Source of the DNA: Branchiostoma floridae
Lineage: Eukaryota > Chordata > Leptocardii > Amphioxiformes > Branchiostomatidae
Direction: 5' to 3'
Assembly: GCF_000003815.2 (NCBI RefSeq)
Contig: NC_049986.1
Coordinates: 10,736,567-10,800,566 of the forward strand
Length of the DNA: 64,000 bases
This document shows, piece by piece, positions 37,594 through 48,474 of this stretch (its first letter is position 1; every line of letters starts with the position of its first letter). The position numbers were made by a program, and so were the translations under genes. The notes beneath the pieces were generated by a model, which worked only from the letters and a program-made list of their open reading frames with translations, did not search any database and had not been told where the DNA came from.

Positions 37594-40500
37594 CTAGAAA
37601 AAATGGGTACTGATTTCCGTTCAGGTTTGAAAGAAACGGAAATGGCTGTCACGGATCGGAATATCCTTACTATTGACAGTAGAATACTTTGACTTTAACT
37701 TTTGCAAGATTAAACACAAATTGGAAAAATGCTTTGTTATTCAGTTATATAGAAACTAAAAATAAACCTGATTCTTTAAATTACATTACAGTGTTTTACT
37801 ATGCAAAATACATGACAGGGATGTTTCTCTTCTCCTTAAACTCATTTTCACATTACAAAATAAAATAATAATCTCAAACATGTGTTCATATCTTGAAAAT
37901 AACATAACATAAATTTGATATCAAAGTAAATTATATTAATTACTCCAAGTATGAATTAAGATAGGTTAAAGAACGGTTTTTGTGCAATAAAACGGTTAAA
38001 ATGTACTTCATTGTCACATATACCACTTTGATATCAACATTTACGGTATATCAACGTCAACATAATTGATGATATCGCATTATGAACGCATATGCCATGA
38101 TCTTCGCGGACTTAAACCGTCTATATTTGCCTTATGCAAACAGTCATATCTAATATCATCTCTTATCCATAGATTTCATCTTGACTCCTAGAGTCTTTCG
38201 TTGATGACGGCTGTACTCCGACTTTACCGTGCGCATACTCTGTTTCTCCAGGCGTGGCTTGAATGTCAACTTCCATACTTCAGTTAACTGGGCGTGTTTT
38301 AAACTGTCAATCAGAGAAGACTATAAAATAATACAATAATCCATATTGCTATCAAGTTAGCCTTTAGCATTTGGCGATATGAGTTTTCAGGAAAAGGATA
38401 TGAAAAGTTGTACATTGATTGAAAACCAGCTGAATTCATTGCTCTTATGAGAAATTTGGCCCATACAAGAATACATTCCTAACTTTTATAACAAAAAAAA
38501 TAGAAGCAGAGTATTATTACTAATTATTTCTTGAAAGTATTCACTGGCCGACAGCAAAACACAGCATAAACATATATATAAAAATAGAAATGTAACACTC
38601 TATATACAAAGGCCACAGACTATAATACATACATCGTACAAACATAGGAACTCTAAGCCAGATTTCTTTAAAAGTTAATTCGTCGAAAACCGTCAAACAA
38701 AAATATTTATTCATAACAATACTTTGAAATACATATGAGACCAACTAGTTTATCAATGTCAAAAGCAGAATTGAATAACATTCTATACAATTGCACAAAT
38801 TTAGGCTGTGAGGTCAATGGCTTTTAAGTAAGCGTGATTTAAGATGTAACAATGCGTGGAAATTATTATGTGGTATAAATCAAAGATAATTTACCATAAA
38901 TGCAGCAAATGTGGTTTATGCACTATAAATCTTCAATTGTTATTTACAACAGCGTTGGATAAGGCTTACCTTGCTATCTATTGTTTGCAACTAATGTCGT
39001 GTATCTGGTGCATCGTATTTGCATGCTAACTGCTTCTAATCATCATAACTGTTATGGTAGATGTATTCAAAGAATAAGTAAGACAAATGTTTTTAGCTTC
39101 ATAAGAAAAGTGGATTTAAAAGTTGAAAACAATCTTGTACTTATACAGATATTTTATCATAGTAAATCGTATCTGTTTGAGGTTTCATATTTTTAATACT
39201 TACGACTTAAATGTGCCGTTTATCTTGCACCGTCTATCTAAGTTGTTTATATCATAAAGTTAGAGGTCAACCTAAGTATTTTCAACAACAGGTCCTTCAT
39301 TAGGGTCTATTCTTTTCCCAGATTTAAAAAAAAACATTTTACATTTACATTTTTTTTTCTTTTTGGGAAAATCAATGTATTTCTCTCCCCCCCCCCCCAA
39401 AAAATACAAATTAAATGACCCTGAAAATGGGTCACTTATCGAACATAATTCATACGCAACGATTTTCTGGCCTCGATTGAGTAATCTAAAAATATTCAAA
39501 ACCATTAGAGTACCCTGGCGGATATAGATATTGGAATCGAAATCAATTACCAGAAGTACTTTGGCCTATCAATTTTGTTCCACTTGTCGCTAGTAGTATA
39601 CAGATTATCATATAAATGTGTCTACTGGTCCGGGTGTTTGTGACAAAAAGAAAAAAAAACGCTTCTTGTTCAAGCCTTTACGATAAAATAGTAATGGCCT
39701 TTTTAATGAGTTTACCGTCACATAAATTTTGATACTTACGTAAATCGTAAGAATAATGAGGGAGGAAGAGATGGGGTTGACCGCTGGCAAATGCAATGAA
39801 ATGTCATATTTGATATCTATGGGACAAAAAGGATTCCATAATGCTTATTCTCTACGTTAATCAATCTTACTGAACTTATGAATGCATATATTTATAATTA
39901 CATTATGATTTTAGGAATATTAGTCCCTAATGCATTTCAGTTTTTAATTGATAAACTGCATTATGTGGATAACCGTGGTAAATATGCAAAGGAAGAAAAA
40001 AAAAGAGTACTAGTTTTACCGACCGACCATATCTGATCAGTCAAAAACACTTCTTTAATTTTTCTTGGCCTCAGTTGCAAGAAGGATTATGTAAGAAGGT
40101 TTTAACAAACGTCTAAGATAAAACCTTATCTAATTGGCACGTCAACTGAAGACAAAAGACACCCCATTCTAATCGTCTTAATGACGTTTAGCCATGTCCC
40201 TGACGAATAGCAGGGGTTTTTCTTAAGCCGTTCCCGTATCGTATTCCCTTGTGCCTCAATAGCCACTGATGGATGGAAATATGTTAAGCAATGGTTAAAC
40301 GTACTTCATCTAAAGTACAGAAGTTGCCAAGTGATGAATGCTCTAATTATCTCAAAATAGATCTTTGAAATAACGAAAGGAAATCATTTTGGACTACTCA
40401 AAAACCAATCTACAACTTCCGATGAAGATTATTCATTTTTGTACTTTCAGAAAGCAATTTCCTTATTCCAATTTTAAACATATACAGGAAACAGAGACAC

Positions 40501-40650
40501 TCATCAATTTCTATGTATTTCACGTACCACATGAAAAACTGTAATCATTGGTAAAGATGAGGAGCTGTGTAGCAGCAATATCGCATGCGAGCGATTTTTA
40601 ACGTTATGTTTTTATGACAGCGCGTTCCTTATTTGGATTGCGGCATCAGC
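37594..40650. other. AT-rich non-coding; poly(C) at 39387-39398
   Basis: A run of twelve C lies at 39387-39398 next to A and T homopolymers. A minus-strand donor-like CAAG|gtaagcc near 38969 has no open upstream exon. Nothing else was recognised. Confidence 0.4.
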
Positions 40651-40658
40651 TCCAATGA

Positions 40659-40988
40659 TTGCCGTTGGTGCCGTCTTCCACATTACGGCCTCTAAATCCC
40701 CAAATGAAGAATGCCGCCATAACAGAGGACATCAGCCTTCCTCCCGATTATCGAATTCTCTTTCCCGGAGAAGCTATAAAAGCTTTGGACAAACAACCCT
40801 TATCCGTGATTTGTGTGCGGATGCTTCCCCCAGCGAATAGCTGGAATCACGGAAAACTCAGGAGAGAAAATTGCCTTCCTGTCGTCCTTGTCAGACTTCC
40901 GCCCCATCACCAAGATTCTCCAATAGAATTTATAGTTCAATTATGTGTTTTCCGTCCAGTGAACGACAAAGTAGAATCGCTTATATAA
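40659..40988 (+). CDS. Uncertain open frame, 109 codons
   Basis: The frame is open in a GC-richer patch and reads from MKNAAITEDISLPPDYRILF through CVRMLPPANSWN to a stop at 40986. Internal ATGs and two overlapping frames confuse the start. Composition looks protein-like (Pro, Leu, charged residues), but this length is not rare by chance and no domain is recognised. Confidence 0.2.
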   Translation: MPLVPSSTLRPLNPQMKNAAITEDISLPPDYRILFPGEAIKALDKQPLSVICVRMLPPANSWNHGKLRRENCLPVVLVRLPPHHQDSPIEFIVQLCVFRPVNDKVESLI

Positions 40989-41299
40989 GACAAAGCTTAA
41001 AACAACTCTTTTCCTTAGTTCACAAAAATACTAAACAATTTGATTTGGTTACATTATAGGTAGAAATGAATTATTATTTAATCGGTGATTGATGTCAAGA
41101 TTCAAGACAAAATTTGATAAAGCCGCGGTCATATCTTCTGTAGTCTGCAGCTCGCTGGCTGCTCCTATCTTTCAGTCGGGAACTATGCTTATGTGACGCA
41201 GATACATCGTCTATCGGGAGACTTGGGGCCTGGGGTTTTCCAAAGAGTCGTGTATTACTAATCCACTTATTACATCTTCCTAGTCACCAGTGACCCCCA

Positions 41300-41964
41300 T
41301 GATTAGTGCATCGTCTAGGGACATCACCCTTGATACAGGTTGCTTATAGCGATTGTGTTGTGGGATATGTTTCTTTTACTTTATCCGGAGGATTTGTCCC
41401 TCCCGTTTTTTCGATGGTTTCATCCTGGCCTGACGTGGGCCTGCCCGGGATCCGCCGCCCAACCTATCGCGCACCTGTCGACCGAAGCACGGCGAGGCTC
41501 TGCCACATCTGCACCCCGAACATCATCCATCAACCCCTGCTTCACAGAGAGGAACAGCAACTCCGTGCCTCGCTAGATAAATAGGGCGGACCCTACTGGC
41601 AGGGTGTATCTTCAACTCAATTTATCTGACCTGTCTTTGGAGACTGAAGGTGTTGGGGTTCGGTGTGGCGTACTTGCTCCAAACTCCCGGCTGCTGAAGC
41701 CTTCGTTCCGGACAGCTGGCTTCAGCTCAGAACTACCCTTGCTGATTCGCTGGAGCAACCGTCAGATAGTGGGAGAAGACGCTAACAAGGAAGCCGTTGG
41801 ACTGACTTTACTTTCCTCCCAGCGGCGTTCCGTTTAGTCTAGAAGGTTCTATCTTTCTTCTGGTGAGGAAAATGGAGTCGACTCGATCACGTCTTGCTGT
41901 GTTGAAGTTCCTATCTTGGTATATCAGCGCACGTTGACGGCGTGCTAAAGAAGGCGAGATACAG
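41300..41964 (+). promoter_or_regulatory. GC-rich block ending in a splice donor; possible promoter and first exon
   Basis: 41390-41580 is close to 60% GC, well above its surroundings, and contains several CpGs. The block leads to ATACAG|gtaaga at 41964/41965. Within it, an ATG with a good context (gaaaATGg, 41869) starts MESTRSRLAVLKFLSWYISA but stops 22 codons later, before the donor, so the exon would be untranslated or read in another frame (HVDGVLKKARY). Promoter status is inferred from composition and the donor only. Confidence 0.3.
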
Positions 41965-42103
41965 GTAAGATGTAGATGCAAAAATTCTCCATCAGCTCTT
42001 AAAAATAGCTGTTTAGTATGTACGTCTGGAAAGCTCTGAATAAGACAAATTTATAGTTTTCTATTATGTTTGTTCATAAGCCTTAGGTAATTGTCTTTCT
42101 AGA

Positions 42104-42522
42104 NNNNNNNNNNNNNNNNNNNNNNNNNNNNNNNNNNNNNNNNNNNNNNNNNNNNNNNNNNNNNNNNNNNNNNNNNNNNNNNNNNNNNNNNNNNNNNNNN
42201 NNNNNNNNNNNNNNNNNNNNNNNNNNNNNNNNNNNNNNNNNNNNNNNNNNNNNNNNNNNNNNNNNNNNNNNNNNNNNNNNNNNNNNNNNNNNNNNNNNNN
42301 NNNNNNNNNNNNNNNNNNNNNNNNNNNNNNNNNNNNNNNNNNNNNNNNNNNNNNNNNNNNNNNNNNNNNNNNNNNNNNNNNNNNNNNNNNNNNNNNNNNN
42401 NNNNNNNNNNNNNNNNNNNNNNNNNNNNNNNNNNNNNNNNNNNNNNNNNNNNNNNNNNNNNNNNNNNNNNNNNNNNNNNNNNNNNNNNNNNNNNNNNNNN
42501 NNNNNNNNNNNNNNNNNNNNNN
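42104..42522. other. Assembly gap (419 N)
   Basis: Run of N. Confidence 1.
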
Positions 42523-43713
42523 AGAAGCCTTACCACTAACCCATATACGCTGCGATTTAAGTCACCAAAATCCCTCAGAAATATTTTCATCTGTGTACGT
42601 CTAAGATATATGAGCTCCAGGTACTTAGCTGCGGGGGAAACACGAATGCTCCAACAGCAACGTCCTGGCACTGTTGAATTGAAAATTCAATCTGCCTGGC
42701 ATGCATGGACCAGCGACGAAAATGGGGTTTGCAGCTTAGGGGTGTGTCTATTCTACAAAAGGTAGCCCCGCACTTTGATATTCCGGTGCGGCATTTCTCT
42801 TTCTCGTGGACAAAGTGCATATATTGGCAGCAAGCATATGAATTTTCCTATAATGACATTCTATGATTTATTCGAGCCCTTTCATCAATCGCTGAGTGAG
42901 TACTTTGTACTGTGATGCATTTATTTCTTGATGGCGATAGAATGGAAGATTGTACCTTCCTTTGATGTTAGATAACTTATTTTCAGCACATTTAGTAGAT
43001 TATGTTAAAACTAATCCGACCTAGAAAACTCATGCGTCTTGGTCTTCTGTATTTTCAAATCAAATTTTAAAAAGGAAGAAAAAAAAACAGAAAGATTTTA
43101 CGCATGTACCGCAATCACAAGTAATGAATTTCCCACAAATTTATTGTTACAAAAATAACTCCACAGTATCCTTTGACTAAAACCCCATTACACTATCAAT
43201 AAATCAGCCGTCCGTATTATTTAACTCTATTCAAGTTGTAAAGCTTAGTCTGACAGCTGGCTTAACTTATGTGGAACCAACCGAAAGAAATACAGATGAC
43301 CGGATGTTCTGTATATTTTCTCAAGTTCAGACGACACTTTCTTCAAAGAAAGTCCTTGGCCTTCGAGTTTTCCACTAAAGTAACCATGCACCAGACTAAT
43401 TTGAATATGTAACATGATTGATAAATCATACATCATTGGTAGACCTGCCCGGGGCTGCCTCTTCCTCTGACGTATGCAATCCCTGTGCACCGACGCCATT
43501 AATCAGTCTGCTGTTATCTTTGGTAATTGTCGGCAGATGGAGAATGTGTATGACATATTGGCCTCCAGATACGTCAAGCAATCAGTTTGCTGGAAATGCA
43601 TTGGGCTGGAGACTCTTTACTTTTACCTATACAATGTTACGGTATGGACGTATGTAAAAAGGTAATGTTTTTGAACAAATGAATAAGGTTTACCTTCACA
43701 TGATTTAGCTTAC
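42523..43713. other. No supported feature
   Basis: Short frames occur on both strands. Nothing with splice support was seen. Confidence 0.35.
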
Positions 43714-44040
43714 CTTTGTCCTCCTGGCTACTTTGATTTTTGGCCAATTTGACATCCCAGAGCTGATAGCTTCATCAGATAAATAAAACTTGGCCTGTGC
43801 TGCTGCTGCAGATTTACTCCCCCATTCAATGGGCTTTGCAGTGATATGCAACTTTACATGAGAAATGCCCCAAACTCATAACAATATAGCTCAGCATGAC
43901 AAGAGTTAGATATGCCCACCCGTATATAAACTCGCTCAGCAGGACAAGGAAAAGTCACCGCACTGCTTATTGTTAAACGAACCATTTCATTTTGCCTGAT
44001 GACCAGCCTCTCTGTCTCTCTTCTTGTTGCAAGTTTCAAC
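43714..44040 (-). pseudogene. Coding-like exon with a one-base frame switch
   Basis: After an acceptor (gtccaattacctaag) the minus strand is open in one frame, LATRRETERLVIRQNEMVRL then FPCPAERVYIRV and CHAELYCYEFG, until a stop at 43854. A second frame, offset by one base and open from 43875, reads ISHVKLHITAKPIEWGSKSA and then KFYLSDEAISSGM, NWPKIKVARRTK, reaching a strong donor, AAAG|gtaagc, at 43713. The two frames overlap by only 19 bases. A single-base indel there would give one continuous 109-codon exon. Alternatively a separate exon of 120 bp (43714-43833, phase 0/0) begins after actgcaaag. No domain is recognised. The codon pattern of the second part is among the most protein-like in the window. 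Confidence 0.42.
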
Positions 44041-44397
44041 CTTAGGTAATTGGACACCACAGAGTGTCTGAGACACCTAGCATAACTATGGTATCCGCTG
44101 CCTGGTCCAAAGCATAGTCCTTATTTGTTTTGAATAATAGTAATACAAGTAAGAAGCAGAATACTACCAAAAAAATGGTTCCCTTTCATGAAGGTAAATA
44201 TTAAACCTTTCTGGAACTAAAAGTATGCAATTTGACACAAACAAAACACAGACAAATGCCACTAGATTTGCGAATTTTGTCTACATACTTTCAGTTTAGT
44301 TCACTTATACAACCCGGTGTTTGATGTGTTCCCAAAGAAGGCTGTTGTATAGAATAAGGCTATTTTGACTCGATCATATGGATATCATACTCAGAAC

Positions 44398-44452
44398 CCC
44401 CACCCCACACACACACACCCCCCACACACACACACACAAACACGCACACAAA
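44398..44452. repeat. (CA)n microsatellite with C runs
   Basis: Alternating CA with interrupting C blocks, followed by cgcacaca. Confidence 0.9.
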
Positions 44453-44744
44453 AATGCACGAAAGCTTGTGAATAAAAAAGAAATTAGGAAATCACCTTCG
44501 CCAAGAAGTTGCTAGGATTATTTAACTACCTGAATCTGAGGGGGTTGGGGGTTGTCTCAATATTATAAATACCATACAATTGAATCAACATAGCCATGTT
44601 ATGTAAGTAAGTATATTTGGCATTATCATTTCTTACAGTGTTGCATTTATATAATAGTGCAGACGAACACAATGAACAAATGGCGTCTGATACGATTTGT
44701 AGTCTTGATTTTAACGGAAGGAATGGACTCAATAAAGGACTAGG

Positions 44745-44785
44745 TACAGTTTGTCGCACGATAGTCGTACGATATTCACGCGATC
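44745..44785. mobile_element. Single-end relic related to the 61891-62095 MITE
   Basis: acagtttgtcgcacgatagt then cgtacgatatt resembles the reverse complement of the right end of the 62-kb MITE (catagtttgtgcgatcgtcc then tacgaattt). No matching opposite end was found. Confidence 0.3.
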
Positions 44786-44814
44786 AAATACTAAAAGGAT
44801 CCTTGGGATTCTTG

Positions 44815-44846
44815 GGACAGCGCCGCGTGCCTGCGATACTGGTTCT
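44815..44846. repeat. Fragment of the 'gccgcgtgcctgcga' repeat family
   Basis: gcgccgcgtgcctgcgatac then tggtt is shared exactly with 45496-45520 and closely with 55595-55615. Confidence 0.6.
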
Positions 44847-45247
44847 GCAAACTTCTGCTATTCTTATTTTTAAACAAAAATGTTATGTTAGTGCATTAGT
44901 GGCCGCTTTAAGCAATAAATAGGATTTTTCTTTGAGGTTAATGTTTCATTCCACATCGTTTATACTCATATGCATATTTATTAATTTATTAAGTCATTTA
45001 CTATTTATTTTCATCGACTCATTAGGCAGCCCGGTGGACTGCGAGAGTCAACAATTAAAGAGACGGCAAACTAAAGTACCAATATGTAAATAATTACCAA
45101 ATGAAAAACTACGCATGATTAGAATAAAGTTTAGCTAAATAATTAGAAAACCTAGCTACACAATTTAGTGAACATCAATGAGGTCCATTTAATCGAATAG
45201 GTAATAGGTACAGTGAATTATTCAAGTTCAGAAAAAAATGTAGTACA

Positions 45248-45370
45248 TCAAGTACGAGCGTTACTGGCCCAGAATTGAAATCTTCAATAGTTCATTTTTC
45301 CATAGAACTCAAGTACCAGCGTTACTGGCCCATAATTGAAATCTTCAATAGTTCATTTTTCCAAAGAACT
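45248..45370. repeat. Recent 61-bp tandem duplication
   Basis: tcaagtac(g/c)agcgttact through ttttccatagaac occurs twice in a row (45248 and 45309), with only a few differences. It lies directly beside a dispersed repeat copy. Confidence 0.9.
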
Positions 45371-45560
45371 CCGTTGCCACCAAGTACTGTAGGAGCAAGC
45401 ACCCTCACCAGATACCTTTAAACTGTTCTTATATTTAGATGTGCAAAGGACAGCTAGGCGTGACAGGTTGTTCAATGTAATATACCCACAGCTGCAGCGC
45501 CGCGTGCCTGCGATACTGGTTTGCCACGTAGAATTTCGGCTATACAGATACAATAGTTGA
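45371..45560 (-). repeat. Copy of the 'gccgcgtgcctgcga' dispersed family
   Basis: It shares with 55488-55683, in order: agatgtgcaaa, gtgac(a)gg(a/t)..gttca(g/a)tgtaatata and gccgcgtgcctgcga. Both copies read on the minus strand as a related peptide around GYITLN(D/N)xS(R/H)L. This could be the remnant of a mobile-element ORF or a non-coding element. This copy has diverged further. Confidence 0.6.
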
Positions 45561-45728
45561 TACATTACATACTAAGAATTGATGCATACTTTTCTCTATT
45601 CACACGGTGACCCTCGAACTGATGTTCGACTTCACACACATGAGGATTTTACTCTACATTGATTCTCAGTGAAGAGTCTGGACCCAAATTGCGATCGAAT
45701 CTGCATAAATCTAATCGATTCTACTTCA

Positions 45729-46121
45729 TTAACGATTCCCCGCTAGCGAATTAGCAGACATCCACTGAACATTTGTCATTTCTATATCGGAACCCAGTCC
45801 AGTATAATTGCGCATCGACGCGGACATAAAATACTTGTCCGGAATGGGGACCACATCGTGTAAGGTATTGCGCTGGTAGTGCTTCGGTACATTACATACG
45901 GTCAGGTGTAAAGACCCTATGTGCATTATGCCATAACCCGCGGGGACGGTACACTCCTGGGCCATAACTTTCTGACGCTTCTTTTCCAACCCATCTCTAC
46001 ACCTATAATATGGGCTGCTCAATCCATCATAGGCTGGCTTCTTTGTGCAACAATCGCACCGTGAAACCCATCTGGGTAGACACATGACAGCTTGCAAAAG
46101 CAGTAGGGTTGCTCCCAACAT
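45729..46121 (-). CDS. Putative small secreted six-cysteine protein
   Basis: From an ATG at 46119-46121 (A at -3) the minus strand encodes 130 residues. The N-terminus MLGATLLLLQAVMCLPR is a credible signal peptide, although it lacks a basic n-region. The predicted mature part holds six cysteines (RCDCC, YYRC, QEC, TVC), a basic EKKRQK stretch and one NYT glycosylation sequon near the C-terminus, and ends at TAA. The same frame stays open upstream to 46388, 219 codons in all. That exceeds what roughly 40% GC DNA should give by chance (I estimate a few hundredths expected per window). A pyrimidine-containing AG just upstream (ctttgcaatcag) could be an acceptor. No family is recognised. It might be a lineage-specific secreted protein or the last exon of a larger gene. 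Confidence 0.45.
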   Translation of the reverse strand: MLGATLLLLQAVMCLPRWVSRCDCCTKKPAYDGLSSPYYRCRDGLEKKRQKVMAQECTVPAGYGIMHIGSLHLTVCNVPKHYQRNTLHDVVPIPDKYFMSASMRNYTGLGSDIEMTNVQWMSANSLAGNR

Positions 46122-46388
46122 AATGGGGGAGCATATTTCCCGCTGATTGCAAAGTGCAGAAATCCACATCATACCCTTTTGCCGAACTTTACAGCATTGT
46201 GAAGGTATCTGTATAAACTGACAGTAATGGGAGTAAAGATAGTCGTTTAGGGATTTGCATGAGGCATGGTTTTTGTTGAATTTAGACCGTCGTAAAACAT
46301 GCCTTAAAATGTGTATACATACCGACAATATCAGTTTTGCCTTACTGTATAATTTTTCATTGTGCAAGGGAAAGAGAGAAAAGAGCAA
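46122..46388 (-). other. Upstream in-frame extension of the 45729 frame
   Basis: The frame is open for a further 89 codons without its own good ATG until KGMMWIS (46170-46172). It includes six more cysteines. It is either untranslated leader, part of a longer exon, or an earlier start at the MM pair. Left separate because the start is unresolved. Confidence 0.3.
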
Positions 46389-46985
46389 TAATGAATTTTT
46401 ATGATAACTGATCTATGTAAACAGGGAATCCAGTGTACCAGATACCAGGCTAGGTACATGTGTATTTTAGTAAAAATTAGATTTACACGTTCAGCACCAA
46501 ATCTTGTTTTATTGCCAGCAAAACGCGAACATATTCTAGATGCTGGGATTTGCCGCCTTCATGTTAGTCCTGTCAATGAATACATATTGCAACGAATAAC
46601 TCTATTTGCTGGACTACTAGATACTAACTATAATCATCAGTATCTAGTTGTGTAGTCTAGTTAACTATAAAGATTCAAAGATGTTAATGGTCTGATGGAA
46701 ACCTAATTTCTTTGTTTGCTACCAAACTTGCGCTACTATCGTAACTAAATAGGCATGTTCAAACCCATTTATCTTGTACATAGAACATGTTTTGCTCTTT
46801 AGCTGAATCTGTTATACTGTTCTACATCCGATATTGTTGTTGCAGTAAGGTACCACTTTTGAATGAATGTAATTGGATTTTTTTTTTGCTTTATCACTAA
46901 GCCTAGGCTTGTAAACATAAATAAATGTAACAAACTGTTCAGTCGGTTATTTATGCAAAACCACAGCAATATGTGGAGCTGTTCA

Positions 46986-47076
46986 GCGATGGCATTTGGA
47001 AATACAAATGATTCACTCAACGTCAAAGGAACAGTCGGGTTTCGCGAATCGCCTCACGTACGCTTCCTTACCAGAG
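46986..47076 (+). CDS. Possible exon, plus strand
   Basis: After an AG (gtggagctgttcag) an ATG opens MAFGNTNDSLNVKGTVGFRE then SPHVRFLTR, and a consensus donor follows, CCAGAG|gtgagt. The same frame also continues past the donor to 47225. Support is limited to the donor and composition. Confidence 0.25.
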
Positions 47077-47396
47077 GTGAGTTAGAAGCTTTCAAGGAGG
47101 TCTATAGACTTCGATCAAGAATGCGGGGGCACGTTCGCTTGTACCAAAGTTTATTTGATTTGTTGCCAGATTATTGCAATAGAAAGCATGTCAGAGACTC
47201 CTCCATTCCAGGGAAACTTCGTTGACACTTAGTTTAGAAGTTGACAGCTGCTAAGGCTACTCGCAGCTTTAGATTTCAAGCTGACAAGTAAATGGAATTG
47301 TTTTCATCTTGTACTGACAGCTTCTTTTCTGATGCGTGAGACAAGTTCGTGTTCAGGGGATCTAAAACTAAAACCTTTTCAATTTCTTTCCAAAAG

Positions 47397-47619
47397 TGTC
47401 CGCGAGAAGTATGAATATATATATAATTTAGCTAGAGTCATAGCAGGGGATATAGTGAATCCCTTGGTAGACGTACATGCTAACGGAGTATCACAGCTTC
47501 TTAATGAACTGTCGTAGCTTCTTAATGAGCAATGTTCTTTGGGAGAAAAGAAAAGCCATATCGATCCAATTAAGCTTACCGAAGAGCTGTTTTCCACCGG
47601 TCGTGACAGAGAACAGATG
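47397..47619 (+). pseudogene. Coding-like plus-strand exon with an in-frame TAG
   Basis: Acceptor ttttcaatttctttccaaaag and donor GAACAGATG|gtaagt flank a frame reading SVREKYEYIYNLARVIAGDI, then VNPLVDVHANGVSQLLNELS, a TAG at 47515-47517, then LLNEQCSLGEKK and TEELFSTGRDREQM. The TAG sits at the joint of an imperfect 21-bp direct repeat (cttcttaatgaactgtcgta), so the stop may have come from a small duplication. Alternatively the TAG is the acceptor of a shorter, 102-bp phase 0/0 exon (47518-47619). It faces a minus-strand candidate across a palindromic donor. Confidence 0.32.
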
Positions 47620-47636
47620 GTAAGTACTGTACTTAC

Positions 47637-47812
47637 CACGTACATTGTACCGGGGAAATTCCCGTAGCTCTTTTTGACAAGTACAATGAACGTTGGATCA
47701 CGGCTTAACGTCCAATTCTGATTAGAACTGCAGCTCTTTATAACGTTATCGTGTATATCGAGTGAGCTAGCGGCACAGCCAGAACTCATGGCTTCAAGTT
47801 CCAGAGGCAAGG
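47637..47812 (-). CDS. Candidate exon, minus strand
   Basis: An acceptor (agtccagttttagcag) and an ideal donor (TACGTG|gtaagta) flank 176 bp open in one frame: LPLELEAMSSGCAASSLDIH then NVIKSCSSNQNWTLS and YGNFPGTMYV. The NWT sequon and paired cysteines suggest an extracellular segment. It ends in phase 0. The frame continues past the donor on the same strand to 47379. Other minus-strand candidates lie on both sides (45729-46121 and 48475-48740), so a multi-exon minus-strand gene is plausible but unproven. Confidence 0.38.
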
Positions 47813-47936
47813 CTGCTAAAACTGGACTACGCACGCCTCATCTTGGGTGAGACTACATACGACCAAATGATATTTATATGGTGCTTAAAGTATTAGTTCA
47901 TGCATAAAACAGAACGTTGGTCGACTCCAGGTCTTG

Positions 47937-48362
47937 NNNNNNNNNNNNNNNNNNNNNNNNNNNNNNNNNNNNNNNNNNNNNNNNNNNNNNNNNNNNNNNN
48001 NNNNNNNNNNNNNNNNNNNNNNNNNNNNNNNNNNNNNNNNNNNNNNNNNNNNNNNNNNNNNNNNNNNNNNNNNNNNNNNNNNNNNNNNNNNNNNNNNNNN
48101 NNNNNNNNNNNNNNNNNNNNNNNNNNNNNNNNNNNNNNNNNNNNNNNNNNNNNNNNNNNNNNNNNNNNNNNNNNNNNNNNNNNNNNNNNNNNNNNNNNNN
48201 NNNNNNNNNNNNNNNNNNNNNNNNNNNNNNNNNNNNNNNNNNNNNNNNNNNNNNNNNNNNNNNNNNNNNNNNNNNNNNNNNNNNNNNNNNNNNNNNNNNN
48301 NNNNNNNNNNNNNNNNNNNNNNNNNNNNNNNNNNNNNNNNNNNNNNNNNNNNNNNNNNNNNN
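47937..48362. other. Assembly gap (426 N)
   Basis: Run of N, inside the coding-like cluster. An exon may be hidden here. Confidence 1.
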
Positions 48363-48474
48363 CTCCTAACAAACCCTCAATATATTCTCATTCCTACCGA
48401 CCTTGGGCACAGGCAAAATGACAATATTTCTATGATCTTGTCACTTTAGGAGGAGAGTTATGGGGTGAAATGTC

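Noticed and set aside
38969-39060. Minus-strand donor CAAG|gtaagc
   Set aside because: All frames upstream of the donor are closed within a short distance.
39387-39398. Homopolymer runs (C12 here, G tracts near 53530 and 60240) as G-quadruplex elements
   Set aside because: Single uninterrupted runs without the four-tract spacing expected. Ordinary simple repeats.
47379-47834. Whole 151-codon minus-strand frame as one gene
   Set aside because: It crosses a consensus donor at 47636 and its second half is antisense to a better plus-strand frame. Only the part before the donor was kept.
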